Shown: piece after piece, positions 10,877 through 20,077 of the stretch
How positions within the stretch are numbered: position 1 is the first letter of the stretch
Layout of the letters: the number at the start of each line of letters is the position of its first letter
Source: Bolinopsis microptera
Taxonomy: Eukaryota > Ctenophora > Tentaculata > Lobata > Bolinopsidae
Assembly (NCBI RefSeq): GCF_026151205.1
Contig: NC_087082.1
Coordinates: 16,711,401 to 16,771,400, forward strand
DNA length: 60,000 nt
Direction of reading: 5' to 3'
Notes under the pieces: model-generated
What the model was told of the DNA's origin: nothing
The model's input: the letters and a program-made list of their open reading frames with translations, nothing else
Databases searched by the model: none
Made by a program: the position numbers and the translations under genes

Positions 10877-11007
10877 ATCACCTACGTGAGCCGCTGCTAC
10901 TCTGGCGGCGCAACAGATAAAGAGATTGTGGTGGACAGCGGGATACTCGACAATTTCCCCTACATAATCGTTCTGTTCCATCTCCAGCTCAGCACACAGC
11001 CAAGTAA

Positions 11008-11181
11008 CTGATAGGAATTGCGCCCAGTGGGGTAATCACGTACGTCAGCCGCTGCTACCCTGGTGGCACAACCGATAAGGAGATTGTAGTGGATAGTGCT
11101 ATACTGCAGAAGCTGACTGTTGGGTACAATGTCATAGCTGACAAGGGGTTCCTCATCCACGACATTTTACCCGAAGGTTAG
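11008..11181 (+). pseudogene. ISL2EU/Harbinger-like DDE transposase fragment 2
   Basis: An open stretch encodes LIGIAPSGVITYVSRCYPGG, then TDKEIVVDSAILQKL, then VIADKGFLIHDIL. This spans the first and second catalytic aspartates of the DDE_Tnp_4 fold (TDK and ADKGF). It is a separate copy from the fragment ending at 10935, closely related but with different substitutions. An upstream stop at about 11005 and the lack of flanking domains mark it as a remnant or a single exon. Confidence 0.75.
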
Positions 11182-12016
11182 TTTAGAGTAAGCAGAATAA
11201 AGAGTGGATGTATCTATTTCAGGCAATATTGCAATCATAGAAAATTTAATTTCAAGAGTGACACTTAACTCTATTTAAGTGCGAGAAGCAGTTACCTACT
11301 GATGCGACCAAAAAGGATTCAGTTCTCAAAAAAGAACTTCCAAACATTGGAAGTCAATGACTAATATGATGAGAAGTTTGTACGGTACGTACATTTAAAA
11401 ATGTACGGCTGTACCGTACGTACTAATAAAATTCGTCATAAAGTACGATAAATGGGTTTTCGATGGACTTTCCGACTTTCGTGACAAAATAATAACAGGA
11501 ACAGTGAGAACACTTGAAATGGCGCTACGGGCACCTAAACTTATGTCGCCGCATTCTTATTTCCATCATTAAAATAGTAGTTACTCTACAGTCTACACCA
11601 ATTGGAACATTGCCGCTTGAATCACGACAAGGAGGGCGTGAGACCTTATTTAGAAGACGACACTAACGTCATGAACCTGCCAATTTTACAACATAGAACA
11701 ATAAAGTAAAAAACGGAGCTATATATCCCTTATTCACCTCTATACATGAATGACAAGATCCCTTATTCAATTTCTAAATATATTTCAGTTAAAAAATTAG
11801 TTTATATTTTACCACTACACAGGATAATATAATTTCATGTAAATATTTAATATTTTATCCAAAGTTACAAAATCAATATCGAATATATACATATATAATA
11901 TGCAATACATAAGCACTTAAGTAAGAGAGCTCCCCAGCCTTACAATATCAGTAAGCACAAAGTTGGAAACTTTATCTACACCGGAGTTAACACAACACAG
12001 CCTCATCAGAAATGTC
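11182..12016. other. No gene seen; small hairpin
   Basis: AT-rich spacer. Around 11380-11432 a short palindromic cluster of GTACGGTACGTAC and its complement can form a small hairpin. Nothing else is supported. Confidence 0.4.
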
Positions 12017-12920
12017 ATTAATAAAACAAAAGTTAATAAAACAAAAGTTAAATTTATTACCAATTATTCAATCAATACATATCATAAATTCTAATATTGG
12101 AAACACAATGCAAAATGGATGTCTTAAACTATAATTTTGTTGTGACTAATAATCTATTGACTTTCAAAGTTGAATTTTAGTTAAGTATGAAATGCCACCA
12201 CATCATAGTTAGGGTAAAATGTTATTTTTAAATTTTAAAATTGAGAAGATTGCTCTATGGCTTACAATTTAAAATTCTAGCAAAAGATATCTTATTTTTA
12301 AATAGTTGGTTACAGTTTATGACAGTACTGGCATGACTAGTTTAATTGTGGCTGGTAAAAGGACCCAGTTGCCTGTAAGGGCTTTACCGAACCCCTGGGG
12401 ACCACAATGTGATAAGATCAGGCCAGATGTTTCTATGTAGAGCAATTTATTTATTTCGGAGCTATGGTTATATGATATTGCTGGTGGTCATGTTTAAAGG
12501 TCAGTTTATCCTTGTGTGTTAATTATCCATCCAGATGCTTGGTGATGTGCGTAAATCATGCCCTTCTACGATATATAATGTTTAACCATAAATTTGTTTT
12601 TACCACAGAAACTGTGGCACTAATGTCAATTAACAATATTTACATTCATTGATATTTAAAGCGTGTTTTTCCCCAGCACTACTACACAACAAAAACCTGT
12701 CGGCCCACCGAGGAAACACGGTCGCAGAACAAAGAGCCCAATTGTGCTCTTCTATTCTGTGATCGTGTGTATCTACTATAAACTAGCTAAATGTACTAAG
12801 AAAATTTAATGGAATCATTACAGTCGTTTGATAAGTTCACGTGTCAAAGTAATGTTCATGGTGATCAAATTTTTGGATCCCCGGTGGGCAAACACTCGTC
12901 CCAAAGGTTAAGGCATACCT
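12017..12920. repeat. ~0.9-kb dispersed repeat, copy 2
   Basis: Direct-orientation copy of 4125-5055, with high identity along its whole length and without the ~30-bp internal duplication. The flanks differ immediately outside the shared ends. Confidence 0.85.
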
Positions 12921-13356
12921 GTCGATGTTTCACCATACGAAGTAAGGCGATTTGAACATATACTCAGCTTACAACTCAACCCATGGGACGAGACGTCGTG
13001 AGCCTCAAAATTCTCCAAAATATATAGCACATACCTAGTTAGCAAACACTAAACACAACATACATAGGATACCAAATAATGTATAATGCCATTACTACAT
13101 TCGCGTTCGAAAGAAAATATATCTGCTATCTTATTTAAAAAATTGGAGAATAAACCTGAAGAAAGGAGAAGGAGAGAGGGGTTTGGGAGAGGCAGAGTAG
13201 GAAAACAACAGGATCCTGTGCCGCAGGATTTTAAAATTTGTTGTATGATGATTCGTTTTGTTTCGTCTCTTAGATTAATATAGGTCTGATACCCTTGTCA
13301 TGGTTCTTTGCAATAACACCGTGGTTTACTCATATGATTAAGTTTACTTAATTAAC
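12921..13356. other. LINE 3' flank; weak basic ORF on + strand
   Basis: The right part is the presumed 3' untranslated region of the minus-strand LINE. On the + strand, 13086-13283 has a small Lys/Arg-rich frame (FGRGRVGK). It could be an exon of a gene interrupted by the LINE, but the support is weak. Confidence 0.3.
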
Positions 13357-16300
13357 CTATTTCAATGATAATTCATTTGCATCAAAGTTGTAACTGCACC
13401 ATAGTTGTCTGTCATATTTAGATTGTAGTTCTAACAAAGCTTTCTTAATATTATTCTTGAATATACTGATAGGAGTGGAGAAGTCTATTTCACTCGTTGA
13501 CTTACGGCAGTGATTCCAAATACTGGTTGATTGGTAGATGAATAGTGAGGATGGAGTGGGTGGGATGAAGTAGTTGTCTCGTCTTGGTGACCTGTTGAAT
13601 AAAGAGAACATTGAGACTGGTGATTGGAACTTATTAATTTTAAACATTTCCAGTAAACAGTGCAACTTATGAAGATTGTGGACAGTCAGGAAGTTATACT
13701 CGTTACAGATTGGTTTACTGTGTTCTAGTTCAAAGAAATCTTTGCCTAACATCTGCTTGATAACTTTACCGGTCTTATCCCTAGTGATAGGCCTTACTCT
13801 GGCACATGTTTTGAACTTATTGAAGTACGCATCATTATCACCAAAGAGAATTCTTATGCATTTCTTTTGTGTTTTAAATATGGCTTCTAGTTTATTATTT
13901 GATACACCTCCCCAAACAGATATTCCATAACAAAGGTGTGATTCAAAAAGGGTGTGGTACAGGTCCTTATATAGTTTTTTAGGTACACAGCGTCTAATTC
14001 CACATAGTCTACCAATCTCACATTTCAATTTACAATTTAACGCTCTTAAGTGAGCATCCCAGTTCAGTTTTTGGTCAATAATGACTCCAAGAAACTTAGT
14101 TTCCTCTACCTTTTTAATTATTATATTATTCAGTGTCAGTTCTAATTCATTGGTGTTTGAATCTGGTTCATTTCTACAGTTCGGTTTAAAGTGGATATAA
14201 CAACATTTCTTTGTGTTGATATGCAGCAAGTTACTCTTCATATACTGATGAACAAGTTTAAGAATTTTGTTAGCTTTGCAGTAAAGTGTTTTTATACATT
14301 TATCTACAACAAATATGTTGGTGTCATCGGCAAAAAGTATAAACTTGCCTAGGTCTGATACTCTATATATTTCATTGATGTAGATAATGAAAAGCAAGGG
14401 ACCTAATACTGACCCCTGAGGCACACCAAATATAACAGACAGTTTTTCGGATTCTTCTCCAAGTACTGAAACATATTGCTGTCTATTAGAGAGATAACTG
14501 GCTATTAATTTATTTGCAGTCCCTCGAATTCCATAATCATTCAGTTTTTTAAGCAGTTTATCATGACAGATTGTATCAAAAGCTTTACTTAAATCAATGA
14601 AGATGCCTAGTACATGATTTTTATCTCTTAGTGATTTTTCAATGTAGTCGACAGAGAAGTTAAGTGCATGGCTTGTCGAATGATTTTTTCTGAAGCCATA
14701 TTGATTTTCATATAATAATCCTTGTGACTGAAAGAAACTGTAAAGCCTGGAGAATATGATTTTCTCAAGTATTTTACCAAATATCGCTAAGGTTGAGATA
14801 GGCCTGTAATTTTCAAGAAGCTCAGCATTTTCTTTCTTATATATTGGACTTATTTTACCTACTTTTAGGTCGTCTGGAAAAACTCCCTGTTGCATACATT
14901 CGTTATACAAAACCGATAGTAGTGGGCTAATTATGCCTGATACTGCCTTTACTATATGTACTGGTATATCACTAGCCTTGCCATTCTGAAGTTCCGATAT
15001 GATCTTAGCCACCTCTTCAGGCGAGCAGTCATGTAGATATATATTAGCTGTATTTGATTTAGGTAAGAGGTCACAGAAACTTGGAAGCTGATTTATTTGT
15101 ATCTCTCCTAGTTCTGTGTAGGCTGCATTAAGGTTAGATGCTAGGGATACAAAATACTTATTGAATTCATTCGCTATAACTCTGCGATTAGTTATCTTTT
15201 CATTGTCTATGGTAAATATAGGTCTGATATCACGTTTCTGTTTGCCACGAATTTTATTTATAAGTTCCCAGGTTTTCTTGGAGTTTCCCTGAGTTTCAAG
15301 AAACTTGTCAGAATAATATTCAGATACAGCCTTTTTACGAACCTTTTTTAGAGCCTTTCTATATTCTTTGTAGTCATCATAACGGTTTCTTTTATTACAG
15401 CAGATAGAACACAGGCATGTGCCCCCTTTTGTGTCAGTTTCGCCTTGTTTACACTTAACTTTCCTGACTTTCGCCCAGGCATCATACAGTCCATGGCAGT
15501 GGTTTACTGAGGCTATAATCCCGCCAGTAATCCAGGGGTTGTTCTGGATAGTGCGTTTAGTGGTTTTGGGTACAGCTAGTTTGCAGGTTTCGTCGATGCT
15601 GTTTTTAAAGATATCATGAAAGTTGGTAAAATCTATAATTGGTTCATTATCTAGTTTATTACCCAAGACTTCAGCAAATTTATCAGTGTTTGACTTACAA
15701 TAGTCATAATATTGAGTGTGCTTATGAATATTTTTGGTCTTGCTAATTTTCCAGTCAGATATATTAAATATAGGGAGGTGGTGAGATATGTGATCAGTTA
15801 TGACTCCAGAGGCAGTAACAGAGTCTAGGTCATTTGTAATAATGTTGTCGATGCACGAGGCATTACATCCAGGCTTTTCATGAGTTGCTAATGATATCAA
15901 TGGGAAGAAGCCTCTACTGAATAGGACGTCTTCATACTGTGCAATAATGTTACTGTGTTTACCATGGAGATTAATGTTAAAATCACCTGCAATGTGTGTA
16001 TGTTTTGGTGCTTTATCAAGGATTGACGACAATTCTTGGAGAGCTTGCTCAGCATTGCCACTTGGAGGGCGGTATATTACTCCTATAGAAGTAGAATTTC
16101 CTATACTTCCTATGGTTACAAAGAGGGTTTCTAGATTTTCTGTTACTTGTGACAGGTTGTTATTTTTAACAGCATTAAAGGAGTTAAGGACATATAGAGC
16201 TACTCCTGAGCCTTTTACTTTCGAGTCAAAGGTATCTTGATAAAAGCTCTCATAGCCTGTGAGTTCGTACAAGTTTTTCAATTCAGGGCCTACATTTGTT

Positions 16301-16740
16301 TCAGCAAGACCAATTACAGAGAATTTGTTAGTAAATCTAGCTATTTCAATTGCCAGCGAGTCAAAGTTTGATTTGTTGCCATCAAGATTTTGAAATATTA
16401 GTGAGTTTTGCACTTGTAATTCGTGAGCAAAGGTGTGGTTTATGCCTTTTACAGAATATGAGTCACAGCTTTCAAGTACCTCAGAGATTTTACGTGTAAC
16501 ATCATCTGCATCAGTGTTATCATCATTGTCATCATTCAGAAGCTTAAATGGGTTATAACGGATTACTGCTAGGTGGAGACAATTATTGCAGTACAAGTCA
16601 ACTTTTTGATTTTGTTTGTCACTGGTGTTATAGCATCTAGAGTGAATGGGACAGTTACAGTTGTAGCATTCAAATATAGATTGACCTAAATAGATACTTT
16701 TTAAACAGTGGGCACAGACCTCTTTTTTAAGAACATTCAT
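13357..16740 (-). CDS. LINE ORF2: PHD finger, APE-like endonuclease, reverse transcriptase
   Basis: 1127-residue polyprotein that nicks target DNA and reverse-transcribes the element RNA. Residues 9-54 form a C4HC3 PHD finger: C9, C12, C25, C28, H33, C36, C51, C54. An endonuclease/exonuclease/phosphatase domain follows (about 125-360) with GLAETN, YRPPSG, AGDFNIN, CIDNI and a terminal SHHLPIF, carrying the metal and histidine residues of the fold. The reverse transcriptase (about 600-870) shows YRPIS, FIDLSKAFD, GVPQGSVLGPLLF and the catalytic FADD. The C-terminus is a LINE-type tail without RNase H. The start codon overlaps the ORF1 stop. Domain order fits the CR1/jockey group, though a PHD finger ahead of the endonuclease in ORF2 is less usual. 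All catalytic motifs look intact. Confidence 0.95.
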   Translation of the reverse strand: MNVLKKEVCAHCLKSIYLGQSIFECYNCNCPIHSRCYNTSDKQNQKVDLYCNNCLHLAVIRYNPFKLLNDDNDDNTDADDVTRKISEVLESCDSYSVKGINHTFAHELQVQNSLIFQNLDGNKSNFDSLAIEIARFTNKFSVIGLAETNVGPELKNLYELTGYESFYQDTFDSKVKGSGVALYVLNSFNAVKNNNLSQVTENLETLFVTIGSIGNSTSIGVIYRPPSGNAEQALQELSSILDKAPKHTHIAGDFNINLHGKHSNIIAQYEDVLFSRGFFPLISLATHEKPGCNASCIDNIITNDLDSVTASGVITDHISHHLPIFNISDWKISKTKNIHKHTQYYDYCKSNTDKFAEVLGNKLDNEPIIDFTNFHDIFKNSIDETCKLAVPKTTKRTIQNNPWITGGIIASVNHCHGLYDAWAKVRKVKCKQGETDTKGGTCLCSICCNKRNRYDDYKEYRKALKKVRKKAVSEYYSDKFLETQGNSKKTWELINKIRGKQKRDIRPIFTIDNEKITNRRVIANEFNKYFVSLASNLNAAYTELGEIQINQLPSFCDLLPKSNTANIYLHDCSPEEVAKIISELQNGKASDIPVHIVKAVSGIISPLLSVLYNECMQQGVFPDDLKVGKISPIYKKENAELLENYRPISTLAIFGKILEKIIFSRLYSFFQSQGLLYENQYGFRKNHSTSHALNFSVDYIEKSLRDKNHVLGIFIDLSKAFDTICHDKLLKKLNDYGIRGTANKLIASYLSNRQQYVSVLGEESEKLSVIFGVPQGSVLGPLLFIIYINEIYRVSDLGKFILFADDTNIFVVDKCIKTLYCKANKILKLVHQYMKSNLLHINTKKCCYIHFKPNCRNEPDSNTNELELTLNNIIIKKVEETKFLGVIIDQKLNWDAHLRALNCKLKCEIGRLCGIRRCVPKKLYKDLYHTLFESHLCYGISVWGGVSNNKLEAIFKTQKKCIRILFGDNDAYFNKFKTCARVRPITRDKTGKVIKQMLGKDFFELEHSKPICNEYNFLTVHNLHKLHCLLEMFKINKFQSPVSMFSLFNRSPRRDNYFIPPTPSSLFIYQSTSIWNHCRKSTSEIDFSTPISIFKNNIKKALLELQSKYDRQLWCSYNFDANELSLK

Positions 16741-18149
16741 GATGGAGGCTGATAGCCTTCAACATGAGGCTGTCCTCCGGCGGCATGAGAATAAAGTGTT
16801 GAACCAACCTTACCGTCCCTCCTCCCCCTCTTCCTCCTATCAGTCCCTCCATGCATCCTAACAAGGACAGTATTACGGATTAAAGTAGCAAGTTTGGCCA
16901 CTCCCTTCCAATTAAGGTGCAGGTAATCCGTCCGGCCATATTTGTCAAACTCCCTGGACAAGGTTAGGCTAAGTAAGCCAGTGTTGTTATCCAGAAAGTC
17001 GTCAAAGCCATCAACGAACTGGACACCAAAGTTTTTGGGAAGTAGCTCACGACGAATAAGCTCTATAAAGTATAGAACTTTCCTATTTAAGTCAGTATTT
17101 CGAGTTGGTAAAAGTGGACAAAGAAATACTTGAGCAGTTGGATTGGCCTCTTGGATTTGCTCAATCTTGAATTCTAGAAGACTAAATATAGCAAAAATTT
17201 CACGTTGAGATTTAACAGATGGTCTTCTAACATCATTAATACCACACATAATAACAACGTTCTTGTATCCACATGCAAGATATGGGTTAATGTCATCTAT
17301 TGTCGGAGTCCAAACATTCCGACCAGGCAGCCATTTACCAAAGCTCCTCTTGTGATCGTCTCCAAATTTCATACCTGATCCGTTTGAATCAGAGAAGATA
17401 CAAGTACTAGCACGATTCTTTCCGTCTATTGATCTGAAAGTAAAACTATATCGTACTGCACCAGTGACTGACCCCTTCTGGATAGAGTGCTTGTAGTGAG
17501 CCTGACTCCTTCTGGTCATCCTGTAAACTGACCTGGGGGTACACTTGTGTGTGTGAACTGATTTGTTCATTTCAGTGAAGAGGACTTCGCATTCACCTCC
17601 AATGGAAAGAGTCAATATGCTAGATTCTGGATGTATCACTGGTTCGTTGTCAGAATGTTCTGGCAGGTAACCCTCGCCTTCTTCGTAGCGGTTGATCAAC
17701 ACGCTATTCATCACAGGATTTTCTTCTGTACAGAACTTCTCATTAATTTTCAGGACGAGCGCAGCCAGTTTCTCCGGTATTTCTGCATTTTTCTTGTTCT
17801 CATCCCTGGATCCACTGTATTTGTATTTCTCTCCAAAAGAACACACTGAGTGCCCATTCTCCTGGCTGAAATGAAGAGATTCGCAGTACTGGAGAAGATC
17901 TGATTCAGCATCAGTGTCTATGAATTCTTCAACTGTGTCTGCCACAGGTTTTTCTTCATTTTTAAAGATGGTCTTTGATAGGAGGTGCTTATCATTTAAT
18001 GCAGAGCCAGATGATGGCTTATCGTGAGGAATTGTAGTCTGTTGGGTAGACAGTTGGTCTAGAGACTGCTTGATTTCCTTCAGTTCATGAGAAATGTGCG
18101 GTTCCTGCCGAGTATGTTCATCAAGCTGGTCAATGATATCATGTATCAT
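16737..18149 (-). CDS. LINE ORF1: AlkB-like 2OG-Fe(II) dioxygenase fused to SGNH/GDSL hydrolase
   Basis: 470 residues. The N-terminus (1-45) is a short predicted coiled coil. Residues about 105-242 match the AlkB fold. They show a YKYSG lid-like motif; INRYEEGEGYLPEHSDNE, where H165 and D167 are iron ligands; SSILTLSIGG; H221 as the third ligand; and RYSFTFR, where R233 and R239 are the 2-oxoglutarate and substrate arginines. AlkB enzymes remove methyl groups from nucleic acids oxidatively. Residues about 248-425 match an SGNH hydrolase, with FSDSNG (S255 as nucleophile), CGINDVR (block III, G303 and N305) and DYLHLNWKG (D408 and H411). SGNH esterase domains are known in ORF1 of CR1-type LINEs. 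The C-terminus is basic. A stop lies two codons upstream of the ATG, which fixes the start. The demethylase role is inferred from motifs. Confidence 0.88.
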   Translation of the reverse strand: MIHDIIDQLDEHTRQEPHISHELKEIKQSLDQLSTQQTTIPHDKPSSGSALNDKHLLSKTIFKNEEKPVADTVEEFIDTDAESDLLQYCESLHFSQENGHSVCSFGEKYKYSGSRDENKKNAEIPEKLAALVLKINEKFCTEENPVMNSVLINRYEEGEGYLPEHSDNEPVIHPESSILTLSIGGECEVLFTEMNKSVHTHKCTPRSVYRMTRRSQAHYKHSIQKGSVTGAVRYSFTFRSIDGKNRASTCIFSDSNGSGMKFGDDHKRSFGKWLPGRNVWTPTIDDINPYLACGYKNVVIMCGINDVRRPSVKSQREIFAIFSLLEFKIEQIQEANPTAQVFLCPLLPTRNTDLNRKVLYFIELIRRELLPKNFGVQFVDGFDDFLDNNTGLLSLTLSREFDKYGRTDYLHLNWKGVAKLATLIRNTVLVRMHGGTDRRKRGRRDGKVGSTLYSHAAGGQPHVEGYQPPS

Positions 18150-18157
18150 GTATTAAG

Positions 18158-18367
18158 CTAGAACCAGAGGAAGAACATCAGGAATCCTCGTCTTTTCAAA
18201 CTCATGGACCATCATCCTCACAGGATGTTCAACACTTACCTTCTCCACAACCAGGACCATCCGCTTTGCAGCATACCGGGCACCCTCGTTCTCTAGCTCA
18301 CAATCGAGATGTGCAAGATAATACAAATCCTAGCACTGGTCCAATCACAGTGGACCAGTTTGACTAA
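18158..18367 (+). pseudogene. C-terminal coding tail cut by the LINE
   Basis: An open + strand frame of 69 codons starts at the LINE border and ends at TAA 18365-18367. It encodes an acidic start (LEPEEEHQESSS) followed by a Pro/Ser/Gln-rich tail. It has no start codon, so it looks like the end of a gene or exon interrupted by the LINE. Product unknown. Confidence 0.4.
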
Positions 18368-18410
18368 ACTAGGCATGCGAAGACACCTCAATTAGTCCAG
18401 GAGCCTCAAA

Positions 18411-18504
18411 CAACGTGGCATGTCACGTGAACACACCTGTCACGTGGCATGTGACAGTTAGTCACGTGGCATGTGACAGTTAGTCACGTGGCATGTGACA
18501 GTCC
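18411..18504. repeat. 22-bp tandem repeat carrying E-box palindromes
   Basis: Three full units of GTCACGTGGCATGTGACAG with a 22-bp period start at 18439, 18461 and 18483, preceded by a degenerate unit. Each contains the E-box CACGTG, and CACGTGGCATGTGAC is itself an imperfect dyad. Binding by bHLH factors is possible but untested. It lies in the 5' flank of the gene cluster. Confidence 0.8.
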
Positions 18505-18840
18505 TCTCTGGATCGTCAACAATAACCTGCACGAACATCGAGCTTTCCGTTCGGATATGTTCAAACTTAAACTCGTAAAGTCATGTAATAATAAATGGTT
18601 ACCATTGAATAATAAACTATACAATTAATAAAACATAAGTTATATCAATACTTAAAGTATTTACCAGGTAAATTTACCTCTAACTGGTGTAATGGTTGGT
18701 CAAAACAATCATAAGATGAGCAAAAGCTTTAAATCGCGATAGGATCGAAAGTGTTATTAATATTATTAAGGTTTAAACCCTAATCAAAAAAACTAGGAAT
18801 TTTATATTGTCATATTTTGAAAATTATTTCTCCCTTCTAG

Positions 18841-19035
18841 AGGTTAACTCCAATAGATAAGTATTATCAGATAACTACGCGACGTCAACAGAGAATTGGA
18901 GATAGGAACGAAACAGGATATCGTGCGAGCATTACACTCTATAATATAATTATAAGGAAGATGTGAAGGAGACGGAATCTCTCAGGAATCGCCTGAGAAG
19001 TTCTGAAACGTTAATACGTGATCAGAGGATATAAC
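18841..19035 (+). pseudogene. Coiled-coil exon, unit A (broken)
   Basis: Begins after a strong acceptor-like tract (TCTCCCTTCTAG). It encodes fragments related to the intact copy in unit C, including ESLRNRLRSSETLIRDQR, but has a frame break near 18955 and a stop at ATA-TAA. It carries about 34 extra bases near its start compared with unit B. See the unit C entry for the family relation. Confidence 0.55.
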
Positions 19036-19100
19036 TGAGGAGGACAAGAGAAACGAGATGGATAATATTTGAATAAATAATATTTATTATTCCTATAGTC

Positions 19101-19415
19101 ATGTCCCTCTACACTTATCGGAATGGCAAAATATTCTTTTCGGATTCAGTAAAGACGTGTCTACTTCAACTTGACGTTAAAACTCCAGTAAAGAGAAGAA
19201 ACTGCCAAGAATGGAGGGAACTGTTAATCAAACTAGGGATTCTAGATCCCGATGAGAAAGTAATTGCAGCAGCACATAAATTTTGTAGAAACTATAGATA
19301 TAACCTAAAGAAAGGACAAAGTAGGAGCAGTAGTATTAGTAGCAGTATTTTCAATAGTAGTAATAATAGTACAATTTTAACTAGTATATGTAGTAGTAAT
19401 AGTAGTCAAGAATAG
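19101..19415 (+). CDS. Small basic protein, unit A
   Basis: 104 residues of unknown function. Residues 1-73 are shared with the unit B and C copies, including MSLYTYRNGKIFFSDSVK, KRRNCQEWRELLIKLGILD and KFCRNYRYNLKKGQ. It is rich in Lys/Arg with a Trp and two Cys, and has no transmembrane segment. The last ~30 residues are Ser/Asn-rich and differ from the other copies because of a small length change in an AGT-repeat tract. That tail may be intronic, since GTAGGA just after KKGQ could be a donor. ATG follows a pyrimidine-AG acceptor-like site (TTCCTATAG). Confidence 0.6.
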   Translation: MSLYTYRNGKIFFSDSVKTCLLQLDVKTPVKRRNCQEWRELLIKLGILDPDEKVIAAAHKFCRNYRYNLKKGQSRSSSISSSIFNSSNNSTILTSICSSNSSQE

Positions 19416-19715
19416 TGTAAATAAACTTCAACCACTATTTTAGTTGTATTGAAGTTTTATAGTTTATGCTGTACTGTATAATGTATATTGAATGTTTATT
19501 GTTGATACACATTCCGTTTCAGGATTAAGTCTCAATCTAAAGGACTGCTACCGATAGAAACGAAACAGGATCTCAAAGCAGTGTCTTTTCTCCCGGGATC
19601 ACTGATATTGGACAGAGTGGAGACCTGGATAGTCAAATACGCCAGGGAATGATCTTTCGTTTGTCACTTTACCGCTCACTATGATGGCGGCGGACGGTAT
19701 ATATTCCCAACGCTC

Positions 19716-20077
19716 TTGCACAGCCCAAGTTGGCATACGCAAATGCGAGGGATGCTAAACCAAGCTGTGAATAAACAGCTGATCAAGCTCTTACTAACAA
19801 TAGACAGGTTGGTCTCAATATGTAGACTTTGTGGTAATGAGACTACTTTTCAAGTACCGAACGAATCAAGTGCTAAGATTCATGAGTATATGGAGAGGAT
19901 GATTATCTTTAAAGTATTATTATGTATAAAATTTAAAATAATCTTGCGCGAGGGTAGGGACCGAGTATTTACATCCCATACTTCTCTAGAGATCATCACA
20001 AGTTTAATTGGGGAAATCAGATTTAGAGCTAACCGTGTAATCATTATATCTTCCCAAGGAATACAAATCTTTGTATC
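19716..20077 (+). pseudogene. CxxC/PNES-motif protein, unit A (degraded upstream)
   Basis: Encodes [17 protein letters not shown], then [13 protein letters not shown], a possible zinc-binding segment of unknown function. The longer unit C copy is open further upstream; here a TGA around 19649 interrupts it. A TATA-like GGTATATATTCCC lies near 19697. The segment shares the PNES-AKIH-MERM pattern with exon 2 of the RG-rich genes, so the two are probably duplicates. The open frame continues past 20078 only by reading the minisatellite in a second frame. Confidence 0.45.

Larger units (their letters stand above)
9509..10935 (+). pseudogene. ISL2EU/Harbinger-like DDE transposase fragment 1, split by a LINE
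   Basis: Two coding pieces, 9509-9548 and 10890-10935, become continuous if the insert 9549-10876 and one 13-bp duplicate are removed. They encode LIGIAPRGVITYVS and then RCYSGGATDKEIVVDSGIL. This is the pattern of the DDE_Tnp_4 fold around the first catalytic aspartate (SDK/TDK). Only a short part of the catalytic domain is present and no termini are recognised. A second related fragment follows at 11008. Confidence 0.75.
13357..18149 (-). mobile_element. Two-ORF LINE with AlkB-SGNH ORF1 and PHD-EN-RT ORF2
   Basis: Both ORFs are intact and overlap by 4 nt (ATGA at 16740-16737), which implies termination-reinitiation for ORF2 translation. No long poly(A) or clear target duplication is visible, as is common in CR1/jockey-type elements. 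The 5' border lies close to 18150, where a + strand coding tail begins. The coordinates given cover only the coding part. The open frames suggest a young copy. Confidence 0.9.

Noticed and set aside
13676-16240. Plus-strand frames inside the LINE
   Set aside because: They are antisense shadows of the intact minus-strand ORF2.
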